DNA of 64,000 bases from Candidatus Thiodiazotropha sp. (ex Codakia rugifera) (GTDB taxonomy: Bacteria; Pseudomonadota; Gammaproteobacteria; Chromatiales; Chromatiaceae), in assembly GCA_025656675.1 (NCBI GenBank), contig JAHXHN010000003.1:806001-870000 (forward strand). Direction: 5' to 3'. Made by a program: the position numbers and the translations under genes. The notes beneath the pieces were generated by a model. The model was not told where the DNA came from, did no database searches, and saw only the letters and a program-made list of their open reading frames with translations. Each line of letters begins with the position of its first letter. The stretch's first letter is position 1. This document shows positions 1 to 9,126 of the stretch, one piece after another.

Positions 1-1
1 A

Positions 2-16
2 GGACCTGTTAACACT
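2..16. repeat. Possible end of a MITE-like repeat at the window edge
   Basis: The 15 bases GGACCTGTTAACACT match, with one mismatch, the terminal bases of the MITE-like element at 11110-11380 (GGGCCTGTTAACACT). The match lies just beyond the stop codon of the response regulator gene, as the complete element does next to the gene at 11377-12459. The rest of any such element would lie outside the window, so this could be coincidence. Confidence 0.3.
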
Positions 17-51
17 CGTCCATCCGGTTTAGCCCAATCAGGGCGCAGTCA

Positions 52-2403
52 TCAGTCGCTATAGTCGGCTTGAACATAGTCGGCTACCTCTGACCAGTTC
101 AAACTGATTTGGCCAAATTCATCTACTCTCGGGAGTATAATCTTTGCATGGAGAGAATGGACATGTGTTGCAATATTTTGAACCGTCCCTGCATCGGCCT
201 GCAATAAGGATGGATGAGGCCTTATGGCATTAGCCTTCAGATAAGCAAGTACTTTGTAGGCCGTATCGTTACAGGCAAAATTACCAAGCAGGGTACTGAT
301 TCCCAATGCGGACAGCTCTCCAAGGAAGTGTCTTGCCTGCTTCAAATCAGAAGCCAGTGAAGGCAGGTTGAACTCAATCATCAATCCGGTGCCCACGACC
401 TGTAACCTTCTCAGTTCAGATTGTATCAACTCGAGAATTGTCTCATCTTTGGCAGTCTGTGCTGAAAGACGGATAATCAATCGGGTCATATTTCCCTCAA
501 GCGAATATTCACCAAGTCTGTTAATCGCATGTTTACAAATATAATGATCGAGGGCTTCACCGATACCATACTGCTCAACGGTGAGGTAGATATCATTCCC
601 AACCAGTACTATATCTGTCGCTGGTTCGGGCAGTGGTATCTGCTCTCTTATCTCCACATCACTATCATACGAGGAGGTAAATCGTTGCTCATGAAAGGAT
701 ATAAGACCGGTATGTATGGCATTCAGAAACTGTTTTTTCTGGAAAGTATCCTCCTCACTTTCATTATCAGGAGATGCGCTCACCTGCTCCTGATAGCGGA
801 TATACCCAGAATAGGTTTGCTGCAATGCCTGTACGGCACTTATTTCCGCGTGTTTGAGGTAAATATACGCACCGAATGGTTTGCTATCGATCAATTCCAA
901 CCCAATCCCCAATCCTCTTTCGTCATCTGTTGCAGAACCTCTAATAAGCCCTTCGCTAAGTTGCACATAGAGCCTTACACCCAAATCTTCAATCTCTTCT
1001 TTAGAACGGCGCTGAAGTAATATTGCCAGGCTTTGATTGCCGGTTCGTGCGATGTAATCACGTTTGCTGAATAGTGCTTCTATAAGATCGGCTGCATCCC
1101 TGATACGTTTGCTTTCCACTTTATGCTGGTTACTGCCATGACCGAATGCCTGATCACCCAGTACAATTGAAAAAACTGCACAAACAGATCCCGTTAGCTG
1201 TATATCGTTACAGCTCATGTCCAGTTGCTGTAATAACTGCCGCCGGTTATGCAATCCGGTGGAAGCATCGATTAAACCTTTTTTTCCTGCTGAAAAAATT
1301 GCTTTCGCTCGGTTGATTCGTGTTTTTACTGTGGCTAACAGATGCTGTGGGCGTACCGGTTTCGTTAAAAAATCATCTGCGCCTGAGTAGAGGGCCAACA
1401 ACTTTTTTTCCAGGTCATCTTCACCTGAGAGAAACACAATAGGAATGGTCAGCGATTCCTTTCTTTCCCGAATCACCTGAGTCAATTCAATACCATTCGC
1501 TCCGGGCATATAGAGGTCCATTAAAATAAGATCTGGCTGGAACCCTTGAACCGCATCCATTACGTTAAGTGGATCGGTTATTATTAGGGTCTCAAGCTCA
1601 CCTTTACGTAATAAACTACTCGTGAATTGTGCCTGTGACTCATCATCCTCTACAATCAGAACACGGAAATGGGGTTTGGCACCGGGTGCGATGATCTGCT
1701 TGATACTCAACATCAAATCGTTGATGTTGATCGACTTGGATAAACACTGGGTAGCACCTGTGCGTAACACTTCGAGGCGGATCTCGATATCACATTGATT
1801 TGATAGAAAGATCAACTCCGGTCGGCTTTTCTTAAGGAGGCGCAACTCATCAAGAAGCTGGGGCACTATACTCATCTCCTGCAGATATTCCGTATCGATC
1901 AGGACAACCTTCGCTTTCTCACTTGCCAGGGCGACACTCAGTGCGGCTGCGTCCGTCAGGCTTAGGACCTGCCAACCGTTATTTTCAATAGCACGGGAGA
2001 TTTGATCCTCTTCACCACTGTGCCGGTGCAGATAGATCACGTCATAGGCGACAACTTCGCCAGGTACAGGTGTTTCAGATGGTTGTGATGCTTCAATAGC
2101 CTGCTTCAATTTGCTGAAGAGACTATTCAGTTTTTCTATCTCTTCCACATCCGGCTGCGTGTTCTCCTCAAAAACGTCATTGATCAGCTTATCAATCGTA
2201 CGACTCAGTTCATATATATTGACCAGGCCTGCCTGTTTACTTTTTCTTGCCAGTACCTGGAGATGGCGTAGAACAGACCTTATGCCTGAACCATTCCATA
2301 TCCCGGAAGGCAAAACAGGCCAGTTACCCTCAATACTCGCTAGTAGTTCAGGGAACTCTGCCGGCATTTCGCTTTGTAGCGAACTCTCAGTGGACGTCAT
2401 CAC
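52..2403 (-). CDS. Dual-receiver response regulator with degenerate GGDEF and EAL domains
   Basis: This 783-residue cytoplasmic protein has a helical N-terminus (about 1-110), a degenerate receiver-like domain (about 120-240) and an intact receiver domain (about 249-370). The intact receiver shows VLIVEDDE, the probable phospho-acceptor Asp296 in LILMDLYMPG, and a conserved KP near 352. Next comes a GGDEF-type fold beginning DASTGLHNRRQLL, but the catalytic GGDEF signature is replaced by GNQSL. The C-terminal third resembles an EAL fold but lacks the EAL, DDFG and other metal-binding motifs. I infer a phosphorylation-controlled scaffold or c-di-GMP effector rather than a cyclase or phosphodiesterase. 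It is transcribed divergently from dsrA, across 267 bases that must hold both promoters. The start is the first of two adjacent methionines; no strong ribosome binding site is evident. Confidence 0.8.
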   Translation of the reverse strand: MMTSTESSLQSEMPAEFPELLASIEGNWPVLPSGIWNGSGIRSVLRHLQVLARKSKQAGLVNIYELSRTIDKLINDVFEENTQPDVEEIEKLNSLFSKLKQAIEASQPSETPVPGEVVAYDVIYLHRHSGEEDQISRAIENNGWQVLSLTDAAALSVALASEKAKVVLIDTEYLQEMSIVPQLLDELRLLKKSRPELIFLSNQCDIEIRLEVLRTGATQCLSKSININDLMLSIKQIIAPGAKPHFRVLIVEDDESQAQFTSSLLRKGELETLIITDPLNVMDAVQGFQPDLILMDLYMPGANGIELTQVIRERKESLTIPIVFLSGEDDLEKKLLALYSGADDFLTKPVRPQHLLATVKTRINRAKAIFSAGKKGLIDASTGLHNRRQLLQQLDMSCNDIQLTGSVCAVFSIVLGDQAFGHGSNQHKVESKRIRDAADLIEALFSKRDYIARTGNQSLAILLQRRSKEEIEDLGVRLYVQLSEGLIRGSATDDERGLGIGLELIDSKPFGAYIYLKHAEISAVQALQQTYSGYIRYQEQVSASPDNESEEDTFQKKQFLNAIHTGLISFHEQRFTSSYDSDVEIREQIPLPEPATDIVLVGNDIYLTVEQYGIGEALDHYICKHAINRLGEYSLEGNMTRLIIRLSAQTAKDETILELIQSELRRLQVVGTGLMIEFNLPSLASDLKQARHFLGELSALGISTLLGNFACNDTAYKVLAYLKANAIRPHPSLLQADAGTVQNIATHVHSLHAKIILPRVDEFGQISLNWSEVADYVQADYSD

Positions 2404-2670
2404 TATTCACTCAACGGTTAATCATTTCCCTTCGTATAGCCACACATTATTGATGGTTATATGTAGATTAGCTGAGGAATTATCTTTAGTCACCTGAAAT
2501 ATATAGAAAATATAACTGTTGTTAAGTCAATTCTATACCATTGGTGATATTAACTTACTAAATCCATCAACTATTTTTATTAATACGGATAAGAATCATT
2601 CACATTAATTTTGCATTCAACCCGTAAATCTATCCCTACTATCAATCCTGGTCCTGAGGAGAGATATCGA

Positions 2671-3933
2671 ATGAAAAAACACCAGACACCGATGCTTGAC
2701 CAATTGGAGAGTGGCGAGTGGCCAAGCTTTATCACTGGCATTAAACGTCTGCGAGATCATCATATCAACCAGCGTATTCGTGAAACCAATAACGATCTGC
2801 TTGGGCAATTGGAGCATTCCTATCAGACGATCAAAGGTTATTGGAAAGGTGGAACAGTCAGTGTATTTGGTTATGGTGGCGGTATTATTCCCCGTTTCTC
2901 TGAAGTAGGTGAGTTATTCCCTAAATCGAAAGAGTTCCATACCTTACGCGTGCAACCTCCTGCCGGTAACTACTACACAACCGATTCCCTGCGACGCCTG
3001 GCTGACAGTTGGGAAAGATGGGGATCGGGTCTGGTCACCTTTCATGGTCAGACTGGAAACATAATGTTCATCGGCGCGAGCACGGAAAATACCCAACATT
3101 TTTTTAACGAGATCAACGATTATGGTTTTGATTTGGGTGGCGCTGGTCCCTGTGTTCGTACTGCTCAATCCTGCGTGGGTTCAGGACGTTGTGAGCAGTC
3201 CTGTACCAATGAACACAAAATCCACCGCAAACTGATCAACAATTTCCTTGATGAGATGCACCGTCCTGCCCTGCCCTATAAATTTAAATTCAAGATCTCA
3301 GGATGTCCCAATGATTGCATGAATGCCATTGAGCGCGCCGATTTTGCTGTGATAGGTACCTGGTGTGATGAGATGCAGGTGGATCAGCACGAGGTCAAGG
3401 AGTATGTCGCAAAAAAAGGACGTAAGTACATTATTGACAATATCATAACCCGTTGTCCAACTCGTGCATTGTCTTTGAATGATAATGACACGCTGAGTGT
3501 AGACGATCGCAACTGCGTACGTTGCATGCATTGTTTGAATGTCATGCCCAAGGCACTCTCACCAGGAAAGGACAGGGGCATCAGTATACTGATTGGCGGC
3601 AAACGCACCCTGAAAATCGGTGATCGCTTCGGCACCGTCATTGTGCCTTTTATGAAGCTGGAAAATGATGAGGATTATGAACGCCTGGTTGAACTCTCTG
3701 AGGAAGTCATCGATTTCTTTGCTGAGAATGCCCTGGAACATGAGCGCATTGGAGAGATGATAGAGCGAATTGGACTGGTTAATTTTCTTGATGCACTGAG
3801 TATTGAAATGGATCCCAACATGATCGTACATCCAAGGGAAAACTCATACGTCCGCACCGACGGCTGGAATGAAGAGGCTGCCAAGTGGACTGAACGCCAG
3901 GCACGCGACAAGCATAGCGCTGATGCAGCATAA
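2671..3933 (+). CDS. dsrA: Dissimilatory (reverse-type) sulfite reductase alpha subunit
   Basis: DsrA is the alpha subunit of the cytoplasmic siroheme sulfite reductase; in sulfur oxidisers it works in reverse, turning sulfane sulfur into sulfite. The 420-residue product shows the siroheme-[4Fe-4S] cysteines as CX5C (C168, C174) and CX3C (C212, C216 in SGCPNDC). It has an inserted ferredoxin domain with C262 and C282/C285/C288 (NCVRCMHC followed by VMPKAL, as in purple sulfur bacterial DsrA). The ATG at 2671 is chosen because GAGGAGAG lies about 8 bases upstream; an in-frame ATG at 2611 has no ribosome binding site and no family-like sequence after it. dsrB follows after 12 bases. The usual downstream dsrEFHCMKLJOPN genes are absent here. 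Confidence 0.96.
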   Translation: MKKHQTPMLDQLESGEWPSFITGIKRLRDHHINQRIRETNNDLLGQLEHSYQTIKGYWKGGTVSVFGYGGGIIPRFSEVGELFPKSKEFHTLRVQPPAGNYYTTDSLRRLADSWERWGSGLVTFHGQTGNIMFIGASTENTQHFFNEINDYGFDLGGAGPCVRTAQSCVGSGRCEQSCTNEHKIHRKLINNFLDEMHRPALPYKFKFKISGCPNDCMNAIERADFAVIGTWCDEMQVDQHEVKEYVAKKGRKYIIDNIITRCPTRALSLNDNDTLSVDDRNCVRCMHCLNVMPKALSPGKDRGISILIGGKRTLKIGDRFGTVIVPFMKLENDEDYERLVELSEEVIDFFAENALEHERIGEMIERIGLVNFLDALSIEMDPNMIVHPRENSYVRTDGWNEEAAKWTERQARDKHSADAA

Positions 3934-3945
3934 GGAGAATTATTC

Positions 3946-5022
3946 ATGCCACACATTGAACGCAGGACCCCGATCGAAAGCGGTTGCCCGGATGGCATTC
4001 AGTACATGCATCCTGTCATGCAGAAAAACTTTGGTCAGTGGAAATACCATGACGATCCGAAACCTGGTGTGCTGCGACATGTTGCAAACAGTGGTGATAT
4101 GATCTGGACAGTACGTGCCGGGACTCAGCGGATACTGGATCTTTTTACCCTGCGTAAACTCTGTGAAATCGGTGATCAGTTTGCTGACGGTTATGTACGC
4201 TTCACTATTCGTAGCAATATAGAATTCATGGTGGCGGATGGCGAAAAAGTTGAGCCACTCATTCAAGCACTGGAGCAACATGGTTTCATTGTTGGCGGCA
4301 CCCGAAACGCCATCACGTCCATTTCACACACACAGGGCTGGTTACATTGTGATATTCCAGCCACTGACGCTTCCGGTGTGGTTAAATCGATGATGGATCA
4401 ACTGATTGGAGAATTTCGTAACTGGAATATGCCGAATCGTGTCCATATCACAACCTCATGCTGTCAGATCAATTGTGGTGGACAGGGCGATATCGCAATC
4501 AATATCCAGCATACCAAGCCGCCGAAAATCAATCATGACCTGGTAGCCAATGTCTGTGAGCGCCCATCTGTCGTAGCGCGCTGTCCGGTTGCCGCAATTC
4601 GGCCCGCAATGGTCAACGGCAAACCGTCATTGGAAGTGGATGAACGAAAGTGCGTCTGCTGTGGTGCCTGTTATCCACCTTGCCCACCGATGCAGATCAA
4701 TGACCCTGCACATTCAAAATTAGCCGTTTGGATCGGAGGTAACCACTCAAACGCCCGCAGCAGGCCTACCTTCCAAAAACTTGTCGCAGCAGGGATACCC
4801 AACAATCCACCACGTTGGCCGGAGGCAACAGCCATCGTCAAGCAGATAATATCAACTTATCAATCAGATGCTCGTGATTGGGAACGGATAAATGACTGGG
4901 TTGAACGCATTGGCTGGCCTCGCTTCTTCGAATTGACCAAACTCCCCTTCACCAAGTTCCATATCGACAACTGGCGCGGTCAGCAAAAAAGCTTGAATGC
5001 TTCGAGTCATTTACGGTTTTAA
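3946..5022 (+). CDS. dsrB: Dissimilatory (reverse-type) sulfite reductase beta subunit
   Basis: DsrB pairs with DsrA in the alpha2beta2 sulfite reductase. The 358-residue product carries SCCQINCGGQGD (C172, C173, C177), the later C204 and C213, and a ferredoxin domain with KCVCCGACYPPCPP (C236, C239, C242, C246). All of this is typical of the oxidative, proteobacterial DsrB. TAAGGAGA overlaps the dsrA stop and sits 7 bases before the ATG, so the two are clearly co-translated. Nothing recognisable as dsrE or dsrC follows: the next gene, 144 bases on, encodes an EF-G. The pair looks intact, with no frameshift or missing cluster ligand. Confidence 0.96.
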   Translation: MPHIERRTPIESGCPDGIQYMHPVMQKNFGQWKYHDDPKPGVLRHVANSGDMIWTVRAGTQRILDLFTLRKLCEIGDQFADGYVRFTIRSNIEFMVADGEKVEPLIQALEQHGFIVGGTRNAITSISHTQGWLHCDIPATDASGVVKSMMDQLIGEFRNWNMPNRVHITTSCCQINCGGQGDIAINIQHTKPPKINHDLVANVCERPSVVARCPVAAIRPAMVNGKPSLEVDERKCVCCGACYPPCPPMQINDPAHSKLAVWIGGNHSNARSRPTFQKLVAAGIPNNPPRWPEATAIVKQIISTYQSDARDWERINDWVERIGWPRFFELTKLPFTKFHIDNWRGQQKSLNASSHLRF

Positions 5023-5166
5023 GAAAAGTGTCTGCACGATGCTCAGTGCACAATTCTAGCGGCTATTAATTCATCAATAATGACCTTGAGGCTTTCACAC
5101 AGGCTAAATAGGTCTAAAATGTGTGGTGTTCCAAGTACTACACATTGATAAAGTTATTGGTATTTT

Positions 5167-7239
5167 ATGACCTCCAAGGCCACCCCCATCGAACGATTGC
5201 GCAATATCGGCTTGATTGCTCATATTGATGCAGGCAAGACGACAACCACGGAACGTTTTCTCTACTACGCGGGCCGCACCCATCAACTCGGTTCAGTCGA
5301 TAGCGGTACCACCGTCACCGATTGGATGGACCAGGAGCGTGAGCGAGGTATTACCATTGTCGATGCTGCAGTATCCGCTTTCTGGAACGATTATCAGATT
5401 AACCTTATTGATACACCGGGACACATCGATTTCACAGCAGAGGTGCAACGTGCTCTGCGTGTACTGGATGGGGCTGTGGTCGTGTTCGATGCTTCACAGG
5501 GTGTTGAACCCCAGAGTGAAACTGTTTGGCGACAGGCAGATAGATACAATGTCCCCCGACTTTGCTTCATTAACAAGATGGACCGCATCGGTGCCGATTT
5601 CCATCACTCGGTCGTCACTATTCGTGAGCAGCTTGGCGCCAACCCGGTCCCCCTTCAACTCCCTCTTGGAAAAGAGTCGGAATTCGAGGGCGTCATCGAT
5701 CTGATCAGTATGCGTGTCATTCGATGGCGTGATGAATTAGGTGCACACAGAGATTTCGATGAAATCCCTGTCAGCAGTCTCGACACTGCCCGGTCCGCCC
5801 GGGCATCAATGATTGAGATGATCGCCGAACAGGATGATGCGCTGCTCGCAATCTGGTTGGAGGGGAATGAGGCTGATGAGGATGCCATCAACTCAGCACT
5901 GCGTCGTGCCACCCTGAAAAACAGCATTGTACCGGTTCTATGTGGCAGTGCATTGAGAAACAGAGGCGTTCAACCACTGTTGGATGCGGTCATCAACTAT
6001 CTTCCCTCTCCTCTCGATATTGGAGAAATCGAAGCCAGCCACCCGGAAACGGGTAAGCCAATAATCTGTCATCCTAATGATGATGAACCTTTAAGTGCAC
6101 TACTCTTTAAGACAGTGACTGACGCTTACGCCGGTCGACTCTGTTATGTACGTGTCTACTCCGGTTCCCTGAAATCAGGCACAAACATCCTCAATCCGCG
6201 TCATAAGCGACCTCAACGTGTCGGCCGCCTCGAGCGGATGTACGCTGAACGCAGAGAGGATATCGACACCATCCATGCTGGTGATATTGCCGCTGTACTC
6301 GGTATGAAAGAGGCTGTTACTGGGGACTCGCTCTGTGACACCCACCATCCACTTATCCTTGAATCAATCAGTTTTCCGGAGCCGGTCATTCAGATTACCG
6401 TAGCACCCGTCACTGCACAGGACAACGACCGGCTTGCCGACGCTCTACACCATCTTGCTGAAGATGACCCGACCTTCAAAGCCGACACCGAGGAGGAGAC
6501 TGGACAGACAATCCTGTCCGGGATGGGAGAGCTGCATCTAGAGGTTCTGTTGGAACGATTGAAACGGGAACAAGGTGTCAATGTCCGCACCGGAAGACCT
6601 AAAGTTGCCTATAAGGAGACGATTACCCGCCCAGCTACAGGTGTTGAAGGGCGTTTTGTTAGACAGACCGGTGGCCATGGACAGTATGGCCATGTTGTTA
6701 TCGACATCGCACCCGGAGAGACCGGCCAAGGCCTTTTTTTCGAAAACAGTATCTCAGGCGGTGCCCTATCAAAGACCTATATTCCAGCTATCGAAGAGGG
6801 GATCCGGGAAACTGCCAGAAGTGGCGTCATTGGGGGATATCCAGTAACCGATTTAACGGTGACTTTGATTGATGGATCTGAGCATAGCGTGGACTCCAAC
6901 CCTCTGGCCTATAAAGTGGCTGCCGGGATGGCCCTACGCAGTGGTCTGGAGGAGGGTATCCCCGTCCTTCTGGAACCGATTGTTCGAAGCGAGGTCATTA
7001 CACCCGAGGAACATTTAGGTGATGTTCTGGGACAGCTGGCCAACAGACGGGCTGAAATTGAAGGTGTCACTGATCGACCCGGCCAAATCAAAGCGATACG
7101 CAACCTGGTCCCCCTTTCTGAGATGTTTGGATACGCTACAGAATTGCGTTCTGCAACCCATGGCCGGGGCTCGTTCACCATGGAGCTTAATCATTTTGCT
7201 GCAGTACCGGCAGCGATCATGAAATCAATGGGTCGGTAA
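5167..7239 (+). CDS. fusA: Elongation factor G (FusA2-type second EF-G)
   Basis: This 690-residue translational GTPase catalyses ribosomal translocation or, as a second copy, may serve recycling or stress roles. G1 is AHIDAGKTTTTER (about 18-30), switch I is QERERGITI, G3 is DTPGHIDF, G4 is NKMDR and G5 is GSA; EF-G domains II-V follow at full length. The switch I region (DSGTTVTDWMDQERERGIT) and the Ile in DTPGHIDF depart from the usual DTPGHVDF of main FusA. It is not next to rpsL, rpsG or tuf, so it is probably a secondary EF-G. It lies 144 bases after dsrB on the same strand; whether it is co-transcribed is unclear. Confidence 0.88.
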   Translation: MTSKATPIERLRNIGLIAHIDAGKTTTTERFLYYAGRTHQLGSVDSGTTVTDWMDQERERGITIVDAAVSAFWNDYQINLIDTPGHIDFTAEVQRALRVLDGAVVVFDASQGVEPQSETVWRQADRYNVPRLCFINKMDRIGADFHHSVVTIREQLGANPVPLQLPLGKESEFEGVIDLISMRVIRWRDELGAHRDFDEIPVSSLDTARSARASMIEMIAEQDDALLAIWLEGNEADEDAINSALRRATLKNSIVPVLCGSALRNRGVQPLLDAVINYLPSPLDIGEIEASHPETGKPIICHPNDDEPLSALLFKTVTDAYAGRLCYVRVYSGSLKSGTNILNPRHKRPQRVGRLERMYAERREDIDTIHAGDIAAVLGMKEAVTGDSLCDTHHPLILESISFPEPVIQITVAPVTAQDNDRLADALHHLAEDDPTFKADTEEETGQTILSGMGELHLEVLLERLKREQGVNVRTGRPKVAYKETITRPATGVEGRFVRQTGGHGQYGHVVIDIAPGETGQGLFFENSISGGALSKTYIPAIEEGIRETARSGVIGGYPVTDLTVTLIDGSEHSVDSNPLAYKVAAGMALRSGLEEGIPVLLEPIVRSEVITPEEHLGDVLGQLANRRAEIEGVTDRPGQIKAIRNLVPLSEMFGYATELRSATHGRGSFTMELNHFAAVPAAIMKSMGR

Positions 7240-7272
7240 TCAGTCAAAACGCTGAATCACGCATCCAATTAT

Positions 7273-7824
7273 TCAACCAATAAATGCTTCCTTAGAACTC
7301 AGATAGGTAAGTTCTTCAGTGGAGCTCTCTCGACCCAGTAGGGTGTTCCTGTGAGGAAAGCGACCGAATCTTTGTATCAGGTCGCGATGATGCTTTGCCC
7401 ATTTTAGATTATCGTTCAATCCTGCAGATTCAAACAACGAGACTGACCGCTCCTGATCAGACAGGGATTCGCTGTGCATAAAAGGAAGATAAAGAAAGGC
7501 TTTCTGATCCAAAGGTAATTGAGCATCGAATCCACAGGCAATAGCATGTTCCGCCACATCTCGGGACTGCTGTTCCGTGGAAAATGATTCTGCCTGATTA
7601 CGAAACATGTGCAGAGGAAACTGATCAAGAACAATCACTAATGCGAGACAACCCTCTTTTGTTTCAAGCCAATGATCTAACTGTCCGTTTTCAGCGTTCT
7701 GCCACAGAGGAAGATAGTTATCGCTTACCTCCTGGTCAAACGCCGGTGTTGAATTAAAACGTAGTGGTGCAACCCGCTTTGAAAACCAAAACTCGATGAT
7801 TTGATGTGGATATATAGCTGTCAT
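7273..7824 (-). CDS. DUF924 family protein
   Basis: The 183-residue product matches the DUF924 family, all-helical proteins of unknown function. Features seen are IIEFWF near the N-terminus, LALVIVLDQFPLHMFRN in the middle, a YLPFMHSESL segment, and RFGRFPHRN followed by LGRESS(T)E near the C-terminus. I prefer the ATG at 7824 over an upstream in-frame start at 7854: it gives the family's usual length and begins just before the conserved HQIIEFWF segment. An AGG lies a few bases upstream. It converges on fusA with only 33 bases between the two stop codons. No biochemical role can be read from the sequence. Confidence 0.85.
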   Translation of the reverse strand: MTAIYPHQIIEFWFSKRVAPLRFNSTPAFDQEVSDNYLPLWQNAENGQLDHWLETKEGCLALVIVLDQFPLHMFRNQAESFSTEQQSRDVAEHAIACGFDAQLPLDQKAFLYLPFMHSESLSDQERSVSLFESAGLNDNLKWAKHHRDLIQRFGRFPHRNTLLGRESSTEELTYLSSKEAFIG

Positions 7825-8025
7825 TATTACCTGTCTTATACGCGATCTGGTCATATCATTTTACTGACATCATGAAGTTCATTCGCCTCGTCTTTTTACA
7901 AATTTTATCAATTACCATCACGATTAAACTATAGCATTTTGATAGACTGAATCTATTCAGTCAGATCATTAATACATAATAAATAGATCGCTGGGGAATG
8001 TTGTTAAATCAAGAGGCTGATATCG

Positions 8026-8205
8026 ATGAAAATCATGAAAACAATCATTCCATTAAGTCTGACAGGTGTTTTCCTTGTGACACTGTTGGGTTGTTCTGCA
8101 AAAGTAGGCAGTGAGCAGTGGTGTGATGCCATGAAGGAGAAAGCAAAGGCGGATTGGACGGCTAATGAAGCAGCCGACTTTGCCAAACACTGTATTTTCA
8201 AATAA
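8026..8205 (+). CDS. DUF3012 family small lipoprotein
   Basis: The 59-residue product has a short signal peptide with a lipobox (LVTLLGC, Cys22), so it should be lipid-anchored in the envelope. The mature part carries the DUF3012 signature: WCDAMKEKAKADWT followed by NEAADFAKHC, with two conserved cysteines. AAGAGG precedes the ATG by about 9 bases. The function of DUF3012 is unknown. The next small membrane protein begins 10 bases after the stop, so the pair probably form a transcript. Confidence 0.87.
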   Translation: MKIMKTIIPLSLTGVFLVTLLGCSAKVGSEQWCDAMKEKAKADWTANEAADFAKHCIFK

Positions 8206-8215
8206 GGAGACTATG

Positions 8216-8464
8216 ATGGATTTAACATCACTATTGATATTCCTCGCGATTGGTGCTGTTGCTGGATGGATAGCTGGCACCCTGATGAAAGGTGGCGGCT
8301 TTGGCCTTCTAGGAAATATTTTGGTCGGTGTGGTTGGTGCCATTATCGGTGGCTGGGTATTCGGTCTGCTGGGATTGTCAGTGAATGGCCTGATTGGTTC
8401 TCTAATTACGGCAGTTGCAGGTGCTTCGCTGCTTCTTTTTATTGTTGGTTTAGTGAAAAAATAG
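8216..8464 (+). CDS. GlsB/YeaQ/YmgE family inner-membrane protein
   Basis: The 82-residue hydrophobic protein has three predicted membrane helices rich in Gly and Ala, with the family pattern GAVAGWIAGTLMKGGGFGLLGNI and a second Gly-zipper helix IIGGWVFGLLGL. Family members are small stress-associated membrane proteins (transglycosylase-associated/GlsB) of uncertain function. There are two adjacent ATGs at 8213 and 8216. AAGGAGA at 8204-8210 has better spacing to 8216, giving the common MDLTSLL start. It follows the DUF3012 lipoprotein closely. Confidence 0.87.
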   Translation: MDLTSLLIFLAIGAVAGWIAGTLMKGGGFGLLGNILVGVVGAIIGGWVFGLLGLSVNGLIGSLITAVAGASLLLFIVGLVKK

Positions 8465-9126
8465 ACCTGTCACAAAGCTCACTCGGTGGTGAAAAAAGCG
8501 ATACTGGTCGTTCTATCCACCTTTGCTACCGAGTGACCTGCATCCTATCATGAGATGATGCTTGACAAACGTGTTGTATAACGCACCTCTGAAGATCCCT
8601 CTCACTGAGCCCTAAATACACTGACTGCTACCATTACATTGGTTGACATCACACGCATCTTATCGAACAACCCACTACTAACCCGCGGGTTAAACGCTTA
8701 ATCGAGCCAATCATTCAAATATCTAGCCCTGCTTGATAGGGACATTGTTCTGCTTTTTGCAACAAAAGGGAGCAGAATCCTTTTACCCTGCACATCTGAT
8801 ATCCATACCCAACCAGAACCAAGACACCATTGATCGGTCTATTATCAAACAACGGCGGGTAACCTCTATTGAATGAGACAGATAACCGTTTCTGGAATCA
8901 GCATAACCTTCTCAATACTCGAGATATCCTGATATATTCTATTTCCTGATCTTGAAAAGAATGAACATTCATTCTATTATGCCTTAAAAACAGGACCAAT
9001 CGATGCATCTTCTTATATCTTATTGTTTTTAAGGGTGTTCTTGTTGTAGGCGGCTATCACCCAGTCAATAGGATATGGCATGGTCCCAGGGTACGTATCA
9101 TGATCAGAGCATTAAGGAATCCATCC
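8465..9126. other. Intergenic region upstream of gshA
   Basis: These 660 bases hold no convincing gene. An 8-bp inverted repeat (CACTCGGT at 8480-8487, ACCGAGTG at 8528-8535) follows the GlsB-type gene. It has a long loop and no T-run, so it is a weak terminator candidate. The AT-rich part before 9050 probably carries the gshA promoter, but I cannot identify -35/-10 boxes with confidence. Confidence 0.5.

Noticed and set aside
529-1020. 163-codon plus-strand reading frame
   Set aside because: It is antisense to the response regulator gene, whose domains are clear.
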